From the NCBI RefSeq assembly GCF_051954575.1, contig NZ_JBQCHP010000065.1, positions 62,001 through 126,000 of the forward strand: DNA of 64,000 bases, given 5' to 3'. The number at the start of each line of letters is the position of its first letter. Position 1 is the stretch's first letter. Positions 33,995 to 43,669 of the stretch are shown here, one piece after another. The stretch comes from Dyella_B sp035690825. GTDB taxonomy: Bacteria > Pseudomonadota > Gammaproteobacteria > Xanthomonadales > Rhodanobacteraceae. A program made the position numbers and the translations under genes. Under the pieces are notes generated by a model. That model was not told the origin of the DNA. It saw only the letters and a list, made by a program, of their open reading frames with translations, and ran no database searches.

Positions 33995-35449
33995 TCAGCG
34001 CTTGGAAGAGGAGGTTTGCGACGCATCGAGCCGGTCGGCCGACCAGCCGCCGCCCAGGTCGCCAATCAACGATACCGTATCGAGCAACTGTTTTTGCAGG
34101 ATGCTCAACTGGTTCTGCTGCGCGCTCAGCTGGGTGGCCTGCGCGATAGCGGCGGTGGTGTAGTCCACGGTGCCGGCCTGGTATTCGTTGAAGGCGATCT
34201 GCGCGGCCTGCGTGGCATCGCGCACCAGCGCATCCTGTACGTGCGACTGCTGCGCCAGGATGCGCAGGCCGGAAAGATCGTCTTCCACGTTCTGCAGTGC
34301 ACCCAGCACGGTACCGCGGTAGTTGGCGAGCGCCGCTTCGTATGCGGCCTTGGCGGCCTGCACGTTACCGTGGCGCGCGCCGAAGTCGAACACGGTTTCG
34401 CTCGCATCGGCGCCGAGCGACCACACATGATTGGCCACGTGCAAAAGGCCCGCGAGCGGCGATTGGCTGAAGCCGTCGCTCGCCGACAAGGTTAGATTTG
34501 GATAGTAGGCGGCGATGGCCACGCCGATCGCGGCATTCTGCGCCGCCATTTGCCGTTCGGCCACGGCGATGTCAGGCCGGCGCTGCAATAGGGTTGATGG
34601 CATGCCTGCCGGTGTCGCTGGCAATGTGGGCAGGCTGGTGCTGTGCGCAATATCCAGCTCTTCCGGATTCTTGCCGACCAGCACCGCAATGGCGTGCACG
34701 TACTGCGCACGCGCGATGCCGAGGGCGATCAGGCTGGACTGCGCGCTTTCCAGCTGCGTGCGCGCGGTAAGCACATCCGAAGGCGGCACCGTGCCTGCTT
34801 CGCCCTGGTTGGCGACCACGTGCAGGTATTCGGTATAGGCATCCACTGTCTTGCGCAGCAGATCGGCGTCGGCATCGGTCACGCGCAACTGGATCACGGC
34901 ATTGGCCAGCGCTACCTGTTCGGACAAGGTGGCGTTGGCCAGTGTCGCCTGGCTGGCTTGCGCGGCCGCTTTGCTTTCTTCGATCGAGCGGCGCACCTTG
35001 CCCCACAGATCCGGTGCCCAGCTCACGTCGCCTTCCAGCGAACCGGACGTGCCGATGGCAGGACGCAGGCTGGCGCCGGTACTGCTTCCGCTTCCGGTAC
35101 GCGACTTGGTGGCCGCTGCCGTGACGCCGAGTGTGGGAAACAGCGATGCGCGCGCGACCTTCACTTCGGCCTGCGCCTGCTGGTAGTTCGCATAGGCTTG
35201 CCGCACGGTCTGGTTGGAGACCGACACCATCGGCTCCAGCTCATCGAGCAGCGGATCGTCGAAAGCGGTCCACCAGTCGCCCTTGGGCGCTTCGGCAGCA
35301 TCGGGCGCGGCAGTCGTCCAACCGGGCAGCTCCTTGTATTGCGCTGGCATCGATACTTGCGGGCGGTGGTAGTCCGGGCCGACCATGCAGCCACCGAGCA
35401 ACAACGCCAGCGTAGCGGCCAGAGCCGCAGGCAAAGTCTTCATGTTCAT
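33995..35449 (-). CDS. Efflux outer-membrane factor, NodT/OprM family lipoprotein
   Basis: A 484-residue outer-membrane channel of tripartite efflux systems. The start at 35449 overlaps the upstream RND stop as ATGA and gives a lipoprotein signal with LLGGCMVGPDYHRP, the NodT-type N-terminus. Two OEP repeats follow (about 65-250 and 275-465), with LGVTAAATKSRTGSGSS and LTLSASDGFSQS as strand segments and long alanine/glutamine-rich coiled-coil helices. It completes an mdtABC-like operon, so this pump carries its own exit duct. Confidence 0.92.
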   Translation of the reverse strand: MNMKTLPAALAATLALLLGGCMVGPDYHRPQVSMPAQYKELPGWTTAAPDAAEAPKGDWWTAFDDPLLDELEPMVSVSNQTVRQAYANYQQAQAEVKVARASLFPTLGVTAAATKSRTGSGSSTGASLRPAIGTSGSLEGDVSWAPDLWGKVRRSIEESKAAAQASQATLANATLSEQVALANAVIQLRVTDADADLLRKTVDAYTEYLHVVANQGEAGTVPPSDVLTARTQLESAQSSLIALGIARAQYVHAIAVLVGKNPEELDIAHSTSLPTLPATPAGMPSTLLQRRPDIAVAERQMAAQNAAIGVAIAAYYPNLTLSASDGFSQSPLAGLLHVANHVWSLGADASETVFDFGARHGNVQAAKAAYEAALANYRGTVLGALQNVEDDLSGLRILAQQSHVQDALVRDATQAAQIAFNEYQAGTVDYTTAAIAQATQLSAQQNQLSILQKQLLDTVSLIGDLGGGWSADRLDASQTSSSKR

Positions 35450-38400
35450 GCACTCGCGTTCGATCGGTTCCATGGCAGGGTCTGCGACCAGCGCGCCAGC
35501 CGCGCGCGCAGGCGGTCGAGATAGAGATAGATCACCGGTGTCGTGTACAGGGTAAAAACCTGGCTGAGAATCAGGCCGCCCATCACCGTGATGCCCAGCG
35601 GCTGGCGCAGCGACGCGCCCTGGCCGATGCCGATCGCCAACGGCACCGCGCCGAGCACCGCGGCGGCGGTGGTCATCATGATGGGGCGCAGGCGCAGCAC
35701 CGCGGCATCATGGATGGCGCGCATCGGTTCGTAGCCTTCATCGCGCTGCAGATGGATCGCCACGTCGATCATCATGATCGCGTTTTTCTTCACGATGCCG
35801 ATCAAAAGGATGATGCCGATCATCGCGATGACCGAGAACGGCGTGCCGAAGATCAGCAACGCCAATGTCGCGCCGATGCCAGCCGACGGCAGCGTGGAAA
35901 GAATGGTGATCGGATGCACGGTGTTTTCATACAGGATGCCCAGCACGATGTAGACCGCACCGAGCGCTGCGAGAATCAACAGCGGCATGGTCGACATCGA
36001 CTGCGAATACACCTGCGCGGCGCCGGCCGTGGCGCCATGAATGGATGCGGGCATGCCCATCTCGCGCATGGCCTGCTGGATCGCCGACAACGCGTTGCCC
36101 AGCGAGCCGCCCGGCGGCAGGTTGAACGAGATGGTGCCGGCCACCAGCCCATCCTGGTGATTCACCTGCGTGGCGGTGTGGTTGTTGGTGTAACTGAGCA
36201 TCGCCGGGAACGGCACCATGGTTTCCGCCGCGGTGCTATCCGCGCTGCCGCTGGACGTGCCGCCCTTGGCATTGGAAATGGCGTTGGTCAGCTGATTGGC
36301 CTGTGCATCGGCATTGCGCGAGTTGGTGGTTGCGCTGCCGCTGGTGGAGGCGCTTACTGCCGAGTAGCTGGTTACACCTTTGACGATACTGGACGACATC
36401 TGCGTCTGCTGCGTGCCGGTGGGATTGCCAGCGGCCTTGCTGAAATACATGCGATCGAGCATCTGCGGGTATTGCCAGTATTTGGGCGCGATCTCCATCA
36501 CCACGTAGTACTGGTTGAGCTGGTTGTAGACGGTGGACACGGTGCGCTGGCCGAACGCGTCATACAGCACGCTGTCGATCTGGTTCGGCGCAAAGCCGTA
36601 GCGCGCCATGGTGGAACGGTGGAACTTCACATAGGTCTGCAGGCCGTTCTGCTGCAGGTCGGAGTTTACGTCCTGCAATTGGCTGCGGTATTTGCCCAGT
36701 TCCGTCACCAGCTTGGGTATCCAGGTATACAGCGCGTTGGGATCGTCGCTGGTCAGCGTGTACTGGTATTCGGAAGCCGATTGCCGGCCGCCGATGTGCA
36801 GGTCCTGTGCAGCCTGCAAAAAAAGCTTCGCGCCGGAGATGGCGTTGAGCCGGGGGCGCAGGCGGTCGACCACCTGCGCCGCGGAAAGCTTGCGTTCGGC
36901 CAGCGGCTTCAGTTCCACGAACAGGTTGGCGCTGTTGAGCGCACGGCCACCGGTGAAGCCCGCCACCGAGGCCACCGCCGGATCCTTCTGCACGATCGAT
37001 TGCAACTGCGCGAGCTTCTTTTCCATCGCCTGGAAGGAGATGCTCTGGTCGGCGATGATCTGGCCCATCAGGATGCCGTTGTCCTGCTCCGGAAAGAACG
37101 TGGACGGCAGCAGCTTGAACAGGAATACGTTGAGCACCAAGAGCCCGATCAGCGTCAAGCCCACCAGCCACGCGTTGTCGAGCACCGCGGTGAGCGATCG
37201 TGAATACGCCTGCTTGAAGTGCTCGAACTGCCGCTCGTACCACACCGCCCAGCGCGCCTTCGAATGCATCGCGGCGCCCGGGCGCAGCAGATAGGCGGCC
37301 ATGGTCGGCGTGACGGTGAGCGAGATCACCATCGACAGCCCGATGGCGACCGACAGCGTCACCGCAAACTCGTGGAACAGCAGGCCGATGATGCCCGGCA
37401 TCAATAGGATTGGCGTGAACACCGCAATCAGCGACAGGCTCATCGAGATCACCGTGAAGCCGACCTCGCCGCTGCCCTTGAGCGCCGCCTCGTGCACGTC
37501 CATGCCGTTTTCCACGTGGCGCACGATGTTTTCCAGCACCACCACCGCATCGTCCACCACGAACCCGGTGCCGATGGTGAGCGCCATCAGCGAGAGGTTG
37601 TCGAGGCTGTAGCCCATCAGGTACATCGGCCCGAACGTGCCGACGATCGACAGCGGCAACGCCACCGACGGAATCAGCGTGGCGCGCGGCGATTGCAGGA
37701 ACACGAACACCACGCCGATCACCAGCAGCACGGCCATGAACAGCGAGCGTTCCGTATCGCCCACCGCGGCGTTGACCGATTGCGAGCGGTCGATCGCCAC
37801 GCCGATGCGGATGCTGCTGGGCAGGGTCGCTTCCACCGCCGGCAGCACGCTGCGGATCTGCGTCACGGTCTTGACGATGTTGCTGCCAGGCGTGGGATAC
37901 ACGATCACCAGCACCGCCGGCTTGCCGTTGTACAGGCCCATGTTGCGGATGTTTTCGGCCGAATCCTCGACGTCGGCCACGTCGCGCAATTGCACCGGCG
38001 CACCGTTGCGATAGGCGATGACCAGGTCGCGGTACGGTGCGGCCTTTCGGATCTGGTCGTTGGAAGTGACTTCGTAGCGCAGGCCGTTCTGGTCAATGTA
38101 ACCCTTCGCGCTGTTGGCATTGGCCGCGCTGATCGCTGCGCGCACGTCTTCCAGGCCGATGCCGTAGCTGTTCAACTTGTTCGGCTCCAGCTCCACGCGC
38201 ACGGCGGGCAGGGCGCTGCCGCCCAGCGTGATCTGGCCCACGCCGTCGACCTGCGACAACTGCTGCTGGATCACCGAATTGGCCGAATCGTAAAGCTGCG
38301 CACGCGTAAGCGTGTCGGAGGTGAGCGCCAGCACCATGATCGGCGAATCGGCCGGGTTGTATTCGCGATAGGTCGGGTTGTTGCGCAAGGTGCTTGGCAG

Positions 38401-38754
38401 GTCGGCGCGCGACGCCTGGATTGCCGCCTGCACGTCGCGCGCGGCGCCGTTGATGTCGCGATTGAGCGCGAACTGGATGACGATGCGCGCAGAGCCTACA
38501 GTGCTGGTGGAGGTCATCTCGGTGACGCCGGCGATCGCGCCCAGGCGTTTTTCCAACGGTTCGGCCACGGTGGAAGCCATGATGTCCGGACTCGCGCCGG
38601 CCATGCTGGCCTGTACCACCACCACCGGATAAGTGATGTTCGGCAACGGCGCGACTGGCAGATGGAAATACGCCAGCGTACCGGAGAGCAGGATGGCGAT
38701 CGCCAGCAGGGTGGTGGCGACGGGGCGATGGATGAACAGGGCGGAGATGTTCAT
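35446..38754 (-). CDS. mdtC: RND efflux transporter, MdtC-like
   Basis: A 1102-residue HAE1-type pump subunit. MNISALFIHRPVATTLLAIAI is the MdtB/C-type start; GFVVDDAVVVLENIVRHVE is the TM4 proton-relay motif. It is about 75 residues longer than E. coli MdtC. The excess is a Ser/Thr/Asn/Gln-rich stretch at about residues 771-846, just before VPFPAMLSY. Start 38754 is preferred; a GTG three codons upstream is possible. In E. coli MdtB and MdtC form a B2C heterotrimer. It is separated from mdtB by a family A repeat. Confidence 0.88.
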   Translation of the reverse strand: MNISALFIHRPVATTLLAIAILLSGTLAYFHLPVAPLPNITYPVVVVQASMAGASPDIMASTVAEPLEKRLGAIAGVTEMTSTSTVGSARIVIQFALNRDINGAARDVQAAIQASRADLPSTLRNNPTYREYNPADSPIMVLALTSDTLTRAQLYDSANSVIQQQLSQVDGVGQITLGGSALPAVRVELEPNKLNSYGIGLEDVRAAISAANANSAKGYIDQNGLRYEVTSNDQIRKAAPYRDLVIAYRNGAPVQLRDVADVEDSAENIRNMGLYNGKPAVLVIVYPTPGSNIVKTVTQIRSVLPAVEATLPSSIRIGVAIDRSQSVNAAVGDTERSLFMAVLLVIGVVFVFLQSPRATLIPSVALPLSIVGTFGPMYLMGYSLDNLSLMALTIGTGFVVDDAVVVLENIVRHVENGMDVHEAALKGSGEVGFTVISMSLSLIAVFTPILLMPGIIGLLFHEFAVTLSVAIGLSMVISLTVTPTMAAYLLRPGAAMHSKARWAVWYERQFEHFKQAYSRSLTAVLDNAWLVGLTLIGLLVLNVFLFKLLPSTFFPEQDNGILMGQIIADQSISFQAMEKKLAQLQSIVQKDPAVASVAGFTGGRALNSANLFVELKPLAERKLSAAQVVDRLRPRLNAISGAKLFLQAAQDLHIGGRQSASEYQYTLTSDDPNALYTWIPKLVTELGKYRSQLQDVNSDLQQNGLQTYVKFHRSTMARYGFAPNQIDSVLYDAFGQRTVSTVYNQLNQYYVVMEIAPKYWQYPQMLDRMYFSKAAGNPTGTQQTQMSSSIVKGVTSYSAVSASTSGSATTNSRNADAQANQLTNAISNAKGGTSSGSADSTAAETMVPFPAMLSYTNNHTATQVNHQDGLVAGTISFNLPPGGSLGNALSAIQQAMREMGMPASIHGATAGAAQVYSQSMSTMPLLILAALGAVYIVLGILYENTVHPITILSTLPSAGIGATLALLIFGTPFSVIAMIGIILLIGIVKKNAIMMIDVAIHLQRDEGYEPMRAIHDAAVLRLRPIMMTTAAAVLGAVPLAIGIGQGASLRQPLGITVMGGLILSQVFTLYTTPVIYLYLDRLRARLARWSQTLPWNRSNASA

Positions 38755-38781
38755 GGCCGCCACCCATCACACCGATGCCGC

Positions 38782-38855
38782 GTAGGTTGGGGTGCAAACC
38801 CCAACATCGTCATGCCGATCGACATCGCAGCGTTGGGGTTTGCACCCCAACCTAC
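38782..38855. repeat. Family A palindromic repeat, copy 9 (inside the mdt operon)
   Basis: Canonical arms GTAGGTTGGGGTGCAAACCC / GGGTTTGCACCCCAACCTAC. It occupies most of the 118-base gap between mdtB and mdtC, the only large gap in this four-gene unit. Confidence 0.92.
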
Positions 38856-38872
38856 GCGGGTTCCGCGCCAGG

Positions 38873-41800
38873 TCATGGCGCTCTGTCTCCTGCCGCCAGC
38901 GACGGCTTGCTATGGAACCGCTGCGCCAGCCGGTCGAAAAACAGATAAATCACCGGCGTGGTGAACAACGTCAGCAACTGGCTCAGCGTCAAGCCGCCGA
39001 TGATCGCCAGGCCCAGCGGCCGGCGCAGTTCCGAACCGGTGCCGGTGCCTAGCAACATCGGCAATGCACCGAGCATCGCCGCCAGCGTGGTCATCAGGAT
39101 CGGCCGGAAGCGCAGCAGCGAGGCTTCGAAGATCGCTTCGGCCGGCGGCTTGCCGTGGTCGCGTTCGGCTTCCAGCGCAAAGTCCACGATCATGATCGCG
39201 TTCTTCTTCACGATGCCGATCAGCAGCACGATGCCGATGATGCCGATGATGTCCAGGTCCGCGCCGGCGACCATCAAGGCCAACAGTGCGCCGATGCCGG
39301 CCGAGGGCAGGGTGGAGAGAATCGTCACCGGATGGATGAAGCTCTCGTACAAGACGCCCAGCACGATGTAGACCGCCACCAATGCCGCGATCAGCAGGTA
39401 CACCTCGCTGGACAGCGAATCCTGGAACGCCTGCGCCGCGCCCTGGAACGATGAAGTGATCGATGGTGGCAGTTTTACCGCCTGCTCGGCCTGGTTGATC
39501 TCCTCAACCGCCTTGCTCAGCGATGCGCCATTGGCGAGGTTGAAGGAAATGGTTACCGACGGAAACTGCGCCAGATGGCTGATCGCCAGCGGCGACTTGG
39601 TCACTTCGATCTTGGCGATCGCTTTGAGCGGCACTTGGCCGTTGCTGGCGGTCTGGCTGGGCAGATACAAATCGCCCAGCGATTCCACCGTCGGCAGCAT
39701 CGAAGGCTTGGCCACCAGGATCACGCGATACTGGTTCGACTGGTTGAAGATGGTCGACACGATGCGCTGGCCGAGCGCGTCGTACAGCGCGTTGTCGATG
39801 GTCGCGGGCGTGATGCCGAAGCGCGCCGCCAGCGGGCGGTTCACGTTGACGTTGACGCTCAAGCCTTCGTTGTTCAAATCGCTGGTGACGTCGGTGATTG
39901 ACGCAATCTGCTTCATGCGCGCGACCAGTGCCGGCACGTAGTGCTGGAAGGCCTGCAGGCTCGGGCCGCGCAGTACGAACTGGTATTGGTTGGGCGAGAC
40001 AGTGGTGTCGAGCGTGAGATCCTGTTCCGGTTGCAGATACAGCTTGATGCCCGGCACATGCGCGACTTCATCCTGGATGCGTCGCGCGATCTGTGCGGCC
40101 GTATCCGAACGATCGTCGCGCGGCTTCAGGTTGATCAGGAAGCGACCATGGTTGAGCGTGTTGTTGGTGCCGTCGATGCCGACGTAGGACGTGAGGTTGG
40201 TGACGTCCTGATCCTTGAGGATGGCCTCGGCCAGTTGCGCCTGCCGATCCACCATGCTGCTGTAGGAGACGGAGTTGTCAGCAATGCTGATGCCTTGCAA
40301 TACGCCGACATCCTGCACCGGAAACAGGCCCTTGGGAATCATCACGTACAGGATCACGGTAATGATCATCGTGATCACGAAGGTGAGCAAGGTGGCGGTC
40401 TGGTGCGCCATCACGAAACGCAGCCCGCGCTCGTAGGCGTGCAACAGCTTGTTGAACAGCCCTTCGCTGATGCGTTCGAAACGGCTGGGATGACGCTCGG
40501 CCTGTGCGCGCAGGATACGCGCGCACAACATCGGCACCAGGGTAAGCGACACCACGCCGGAGAGCACGATGGTCACCGCGAGCGTGACCGCGAACTCGCT
40601 GAACAATCGCCCGATCACGCCACCCATGAAAAGCAAGGGAATCAGTACCGCAATCAACGATACGGTCAGCGACACAATGGTGAAGCCGATCTGTCCTGCA
40701 CCGATCAATGCCGCGTTCAACGGCGTTTCGCCTTCCTCCAGATAGCGCACGATGTTCTCGATCATCACGATCGAATCGTCCACCACGAAACCGGTGGCGA
40801 TGATCAGCGCCATCAGCGAAAGGTTGTCGATGGAATAGTTGAGCTCGTACATCATCGCCAGCGTGCCGATCAGCGACACCGGCACCGAAATGCTGGGGAT
40901 GATGGTGGCGGGCAGGTTGCGCAGGAACACGAAGATCACCAGCACCACCAGCATCACCGCCAACACCAGCTCGAAAGCCGCATCGGCGACCGAGGCGCGG
41001 ATCACGCCGGTGCTGTCGTTGACGATCGCTACTTGCATGCCGGCCGGCAATGTGGATTCCAACTGCGGCAGGATGCGCTTGATCTGGTCGACCGTGGCGA
41101 TCACGTTCGCGCCGGGTTGGCGTTGCACGTTGAGGATGATCGCCGGCGTGTTGTTGTACCAGGCGCCCTGTTCGACGTTCTGTGCCGATTGAGTGACGCG
41201 CGCAACGTCGCGCAGGAACACCGGCGCGCCGTTCTGGTAGGACACTACCGTATCGAGGTAATCCTTAGGATCCTGGATCTGGTCGTTGCCGTTGATGGTG
41301 TAATCGAGCGCCGGCCCGTCGAAATTACCCTTCGGCTGGCTCACGTTGACATTGGCCAAGAGCGAGCGCAGGTCGTCGATGTTGAGCCCGTAAGCGGCGA
41401 GCTTTTGCGGATCAGCTTCCACGCGCACGGCCGGCACGTTGCCGCCGGATGGCGTCACCAGGCCGACGCCCGATACTTCGGAAATCTTGGTGCCGAGGCG
41501 ATTGTTCGCGGCGTCCTGCAACTGCGTGAGCGACATCGACTTGGAGGTAACGGCCAGCGTCAGGATCGGCTGGTCAGCCGGATTCACCTTCGCATAGGTC
41601 GGTGGCGCGGGCAGGCCGCTGGGCAAAAGACTATTGGCGGCGTTGAGCGCTTCCTGCACGTTCTGCTCGGCTACGTCCAGATTGAGCGACAGATCGAACT
41701 GCAAGGTGATGATCGAGGCGCCGGCCGAGCTGCTCGACGTCATCTGCTGCAGGCCGGGAATCTGGCCGAGCTGCACTTCCAGCGGTGCGGTCACCGTGGT

Positions 41801-41980
41801 CGCCATCACGTCGGGACTCGCACCCGGATAGAAGGTTTGCACCTGGATGGTCGGGTAGTCGACGCTGGGCAGGGACGATACCGGCAGAAAGCGCATCGCC
41901 ACCAGGCCCACCAGCACCAGCGCGATCATCAGCAACGATGTCGCCACGGGCCTGAGCACGAACAGGCGGGAAATATTCAT
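38873..41980 (-). CDS. mdtB: RND efflux transporter, MdtB-like
   Basis: A 1035-residue HAE1-type pump subunit close to the length of E. coli MdtB (1040). It begins MNISRLFVLRPVATSLLMIAL and contains VSSLPSVDYPTIQVQTFYPGASPDVM and the TM4 motif GFVVDDSIVMIENIVRYLE. It lacks the Ser/Thr-rich insertion of the other two RND pumps here. It lies 18 bases downstream of the adaptor gene and upstream of mdtC. Confidence 0.9.
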   Translation of the reverse strand: MNISRLFVLRPVATSLLMIALVLVGLVAMRFLPVSSLPSVDYPTIQVQTFYPGASPDVMATTVTAPLEVQLGQIPGLQQMTSSSSAGASIITLQFDLSLNLDVAEQNVQEALNAANSLLPSGLPAPPTYAKVNPADQPILTLAVTSKSMSLTQLQDAANNRLGTKISEVSGVGLVTPSGGNVPAVRVEADPQKLAAYGLNIDDLRSLLANVNVSQPKGNFDGPALDYTINGNDQIQDPKDYLDTVVSYQNGAPVFLRDVARVTQSAQNVEQGAWYNNTPAIILNVQRQPGANVIATVDQIKRILPQLESTLPAGMQVAIVNDSTGVIRASVADAAFELVLAVMLVVLVIFVFLRNLPATIIPSISVPVSLIGTLAMMYELNYSIDNLSLMALIIATGFVVDDSIVMIENIVRYLEEGETPLNAALIGAGQIGFTIVSLTVSLIAVLIPLLFMGGVIGRLFSEFAVTLAVTIVLSGVVSLTLVPMLCARILRAQAERHPSRFERISEGLFNKLLHAYERGLRFVMAHQTATLLTFVITMIITVILYVMIPKGLFPVQDVGVLQGISIADNSVSYSSMVDRQAQLAEAILKDQDVTNLTSYVGIDGTNNTLNHGRFLINLKPRDDRSDTAAQIARRIQDEVAHVPGIKLYLQPEQDLTLDTTVSPNQYQFVLRGPSLQAFQHYVPALVARMKQIASITDVTSDLNNEGLSVNVNVNRPLAARFGITPATIDNALYDALGQRIVSTIFNQSNQYRVILVAKPSMLPTVESLGDLYLPSQTASNGQVPLKAIAKIEVTKSPLAISHLAQFPSVTISFNLANGASLSKAVEEINQAEQAVKLPPSITSSFQGAAQAFQDSLSSEVYLLIAALVAVYIVLGVLYESFIHPVTILSTLPSAGIGALLALMVAGADLDIIGIIGIVLLIGIVKKNAIMIVDFALEAERDHGKPPAEAIFEASLLRFRPILMTTLAAMLGALPMLLGTGTGSELRRPLGLAIIGGLTLSQLLTLFTTPVIYLFFDRLAQRFHSKPSLAAGDRAP

Positions 41981-41998
41981 CGGATCACACGTTGCCGG

Positions 41999-43258
41999 TC
42001 ACGACGCAGAGGTGGAACCGGTGTTCTGGCCGGCGCCGTGCCTTCTTCCATTGCCGTGCGCCGCACCAGCGGATGATGGCGTGGCAGGCGCGCTTGCTGC
42101 GCTGGCTGGCTGCGCTTGCGCAACGCGGATCCTGGCACCGTCGCTCAAGCGATCCGTACCGTCCGTCACCACCGTCTGGCCGGCGGAAAGGCCGGAAAGA
42201 ATCGCCGTGTATTGACCATCGCTCGGGCCTGGCGTCACCTTGTGCACCGAGACCGAATCGTCCGCATTCACCAGGAACACGTAATCGCCCGGCGCGCCGG
42301 TTTGCACGGCGGGCGTCGGCACCAGCACGGTGTTGCGCAGCGTATCCACCAGCAATTGCACATTGACGAATTCGTTCGGGTAGAGCTTCTCGTCGTCGTT
42401 GGCGAAGTTTGCGCGCAAGGTCACCGTGCCGGTGCTGGTCGCCATCTGGTTGCCCATGGCATACAGCGTGCCGGTAGCCAGCTGCCTGGTGTTGTCGCTG
42501 TTGTACAAGGTCACCGGCAGCTTGGCGCCGCTGTTGACGCGATCGAGCACCTTGCCCAGCGAATCCTGCGGCACCGTGAATTGCACGGTGGTGGGTTTCA
42601 TCGTGGTGATCACCACGATGCCGGTGGAACTGGATGGCGTAACGTAGTTGCCCGGGTCCACCAAGCGCAGGCCGACCCGGCCGTCGACCGGCGCGGTGAT
42701 GCGGCAATAGGCAAGATCCAGATCGAACTGCGCGATGTTGGCCTTGTCCGCCTTCACCGCGGCTTCGGATTGCTCGACCAGGAATTTCTGGTCCATGTAC
42801 TGCTGTTCGGCAATCGATTTCTTCTGGTAGAGCTGCGTGTAGCGCGCCAGATCGGCGCGTGCCTGGTCGAGCGTAGCCTGATCCTTTGCCAGCTGCGCCT
42901 GGGCCTGTTGCTTGCTGATCTGGTACTGGCGCGGATCGATCTGTGCGAGGAACTGGCCTTTCTTCACATCCTGGCCTTCCTGGTAACCCACTTCGGTGAG
43001 ATACCCGCTCAACTGCGGCAGTACCGTGACGGTGGCCAGCGGCGTGACCGTGCCGAGCGAACGGAGTATCTCCGGCATATCGCCCCGATGCGCGGTCGCT
43101 ACGCTGACCACTTGCGCAGGCGCGCCAATCCTGGCCGGTTTTCTGTTGACGATATGGAATACCACGAGGGCGATCACCGCCACCAAGATCGCTAGCGCGA
43201 TCCATAGGCCGCGTCGGCGGCGAGCGTATCCGGCTGTTCGCGGGCTGTCCGCACTCAT
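41999..43258 (-). CDS. mdtA: RND efflux periplasmic adaptor, MdtA-like
   Basis: A 419-residue membrane fusion protein with an N-terminal membrane anchor (about residues 18-40) rather than a lipobox. LGTVTPLATVTVLPQLSGYLTEVGYQEGQDVKKG covers the first lipoyl half and the MdtA-like beta segment; a glutamine-rich alpha hairpin (about 105-165) precedes AYCRITAPVDGRVGLRLVDPGN. The C-terminus is an alanine/serine-rich tail. GGAG six bases before ATG 43258 sets the start. It leads the mdtA-mdtB-mdtC-OMF operon. Confidence 0.9.
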   Translation of the reverse strand: MSADSPRTAGYARRRRGLWIALAILVAVIALVVFHIVNRKPARIGAPAQVVSVATAHRGDMPEILRSLGTVTPLATVTVLPQLSGYLTEVGYQEGQDVKKGQFLAQIDPRQYQISKQQAQAQLAKDQATLDQARADLARYTQLYQKKSIAEQQYMDQKFLVEQSEAAVKADKANIAQFDLDLAYCRITAPVDGRVGLRLVDPGNYVTPSSSTGIVVITTMKPTTVQFTVPQDSLGKVLDRVNSGAKLPVTLYNSDNTRQLATGTLYAMGNQMATSTGTVTLRANFANDDEKLYPNEFVNVQLLVDTLRNTVLVPTPAVQTGAPGDYVFLVNADDSVSVHKVTPGPSDGQYTAILSGLSAGQTVVTDGTDRLSDGARIRVAQAQPASAASAPATPSSAGAAHGNGRRHGAGQNTGSTSAS

Positions 43259-43669
43259 AACCATCTCCAAATACCCGCTCCCGTGTTCACGAGAGCGCTT
43301 TCAATGATCGAAACGCATCGCGATCCAGGCGAACGGTGGCCGTCAGCGCGACGGTCGGAACAGTTGTAACGGCCTGTCGCGCGCGTGGTTGACATATTTC
43401 GGCGCGCCGCCGCGACCATCAATGTATTAGCGGGTTAAAACAGCAGGGTCTTCTGGGTCTGTCGATGGCATTGGCGTTGTGGTATGGCACGCTTGCATGC
43501 GGAAAGTGAAGATCGTGCAGTGCTACGCAGGCCGGCAATGTTGCCGGTGCGATCGCATGGCAGACGCTTGTGCAAGCTTACGCATTGCCGCGTAGGTTGG
43601 GGTGCAAACCCCAACATCGTTATATGCGCATATACAGCGATGTCGAGGTTCGCACCCCAACCCACGCGT
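43259..43669. other. Intergenic region upstream of the mdt operon
   Basis: 411 bases between the DMT transporter end and mdtA. It should contain the mdt promoter reading left; TTTTAACCCGCTAATACATT (minus strand, about 43439-43420) is the most AT-rich part but no convincing -35/-10 pair is seen. The part nearest the DMT gene is a family A repeat (43592-43665). No regulator gene such as baeSR is present. Confidence 0.5.
43592..43665. repeat. Family A palindromic repeat, copy 10
   Basis: GTAGGTTGGGGTGCAAACCC and the diverged right arm GTCGAGGTTCGCACCCCAACCCAC, with a TATATGCGCATATA palindrome in the spacer. It lies just 3' of the DMT transporter gene. Confidence 0.9.

Noticed and set aside
39941..42076. 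A 711-codon plus-strand frame opposite mdtB
   Set aside because: It is antisense to the conserved RND pump, rich in His/Arg/Gln and without any domain; it is a shadow of the real gene.
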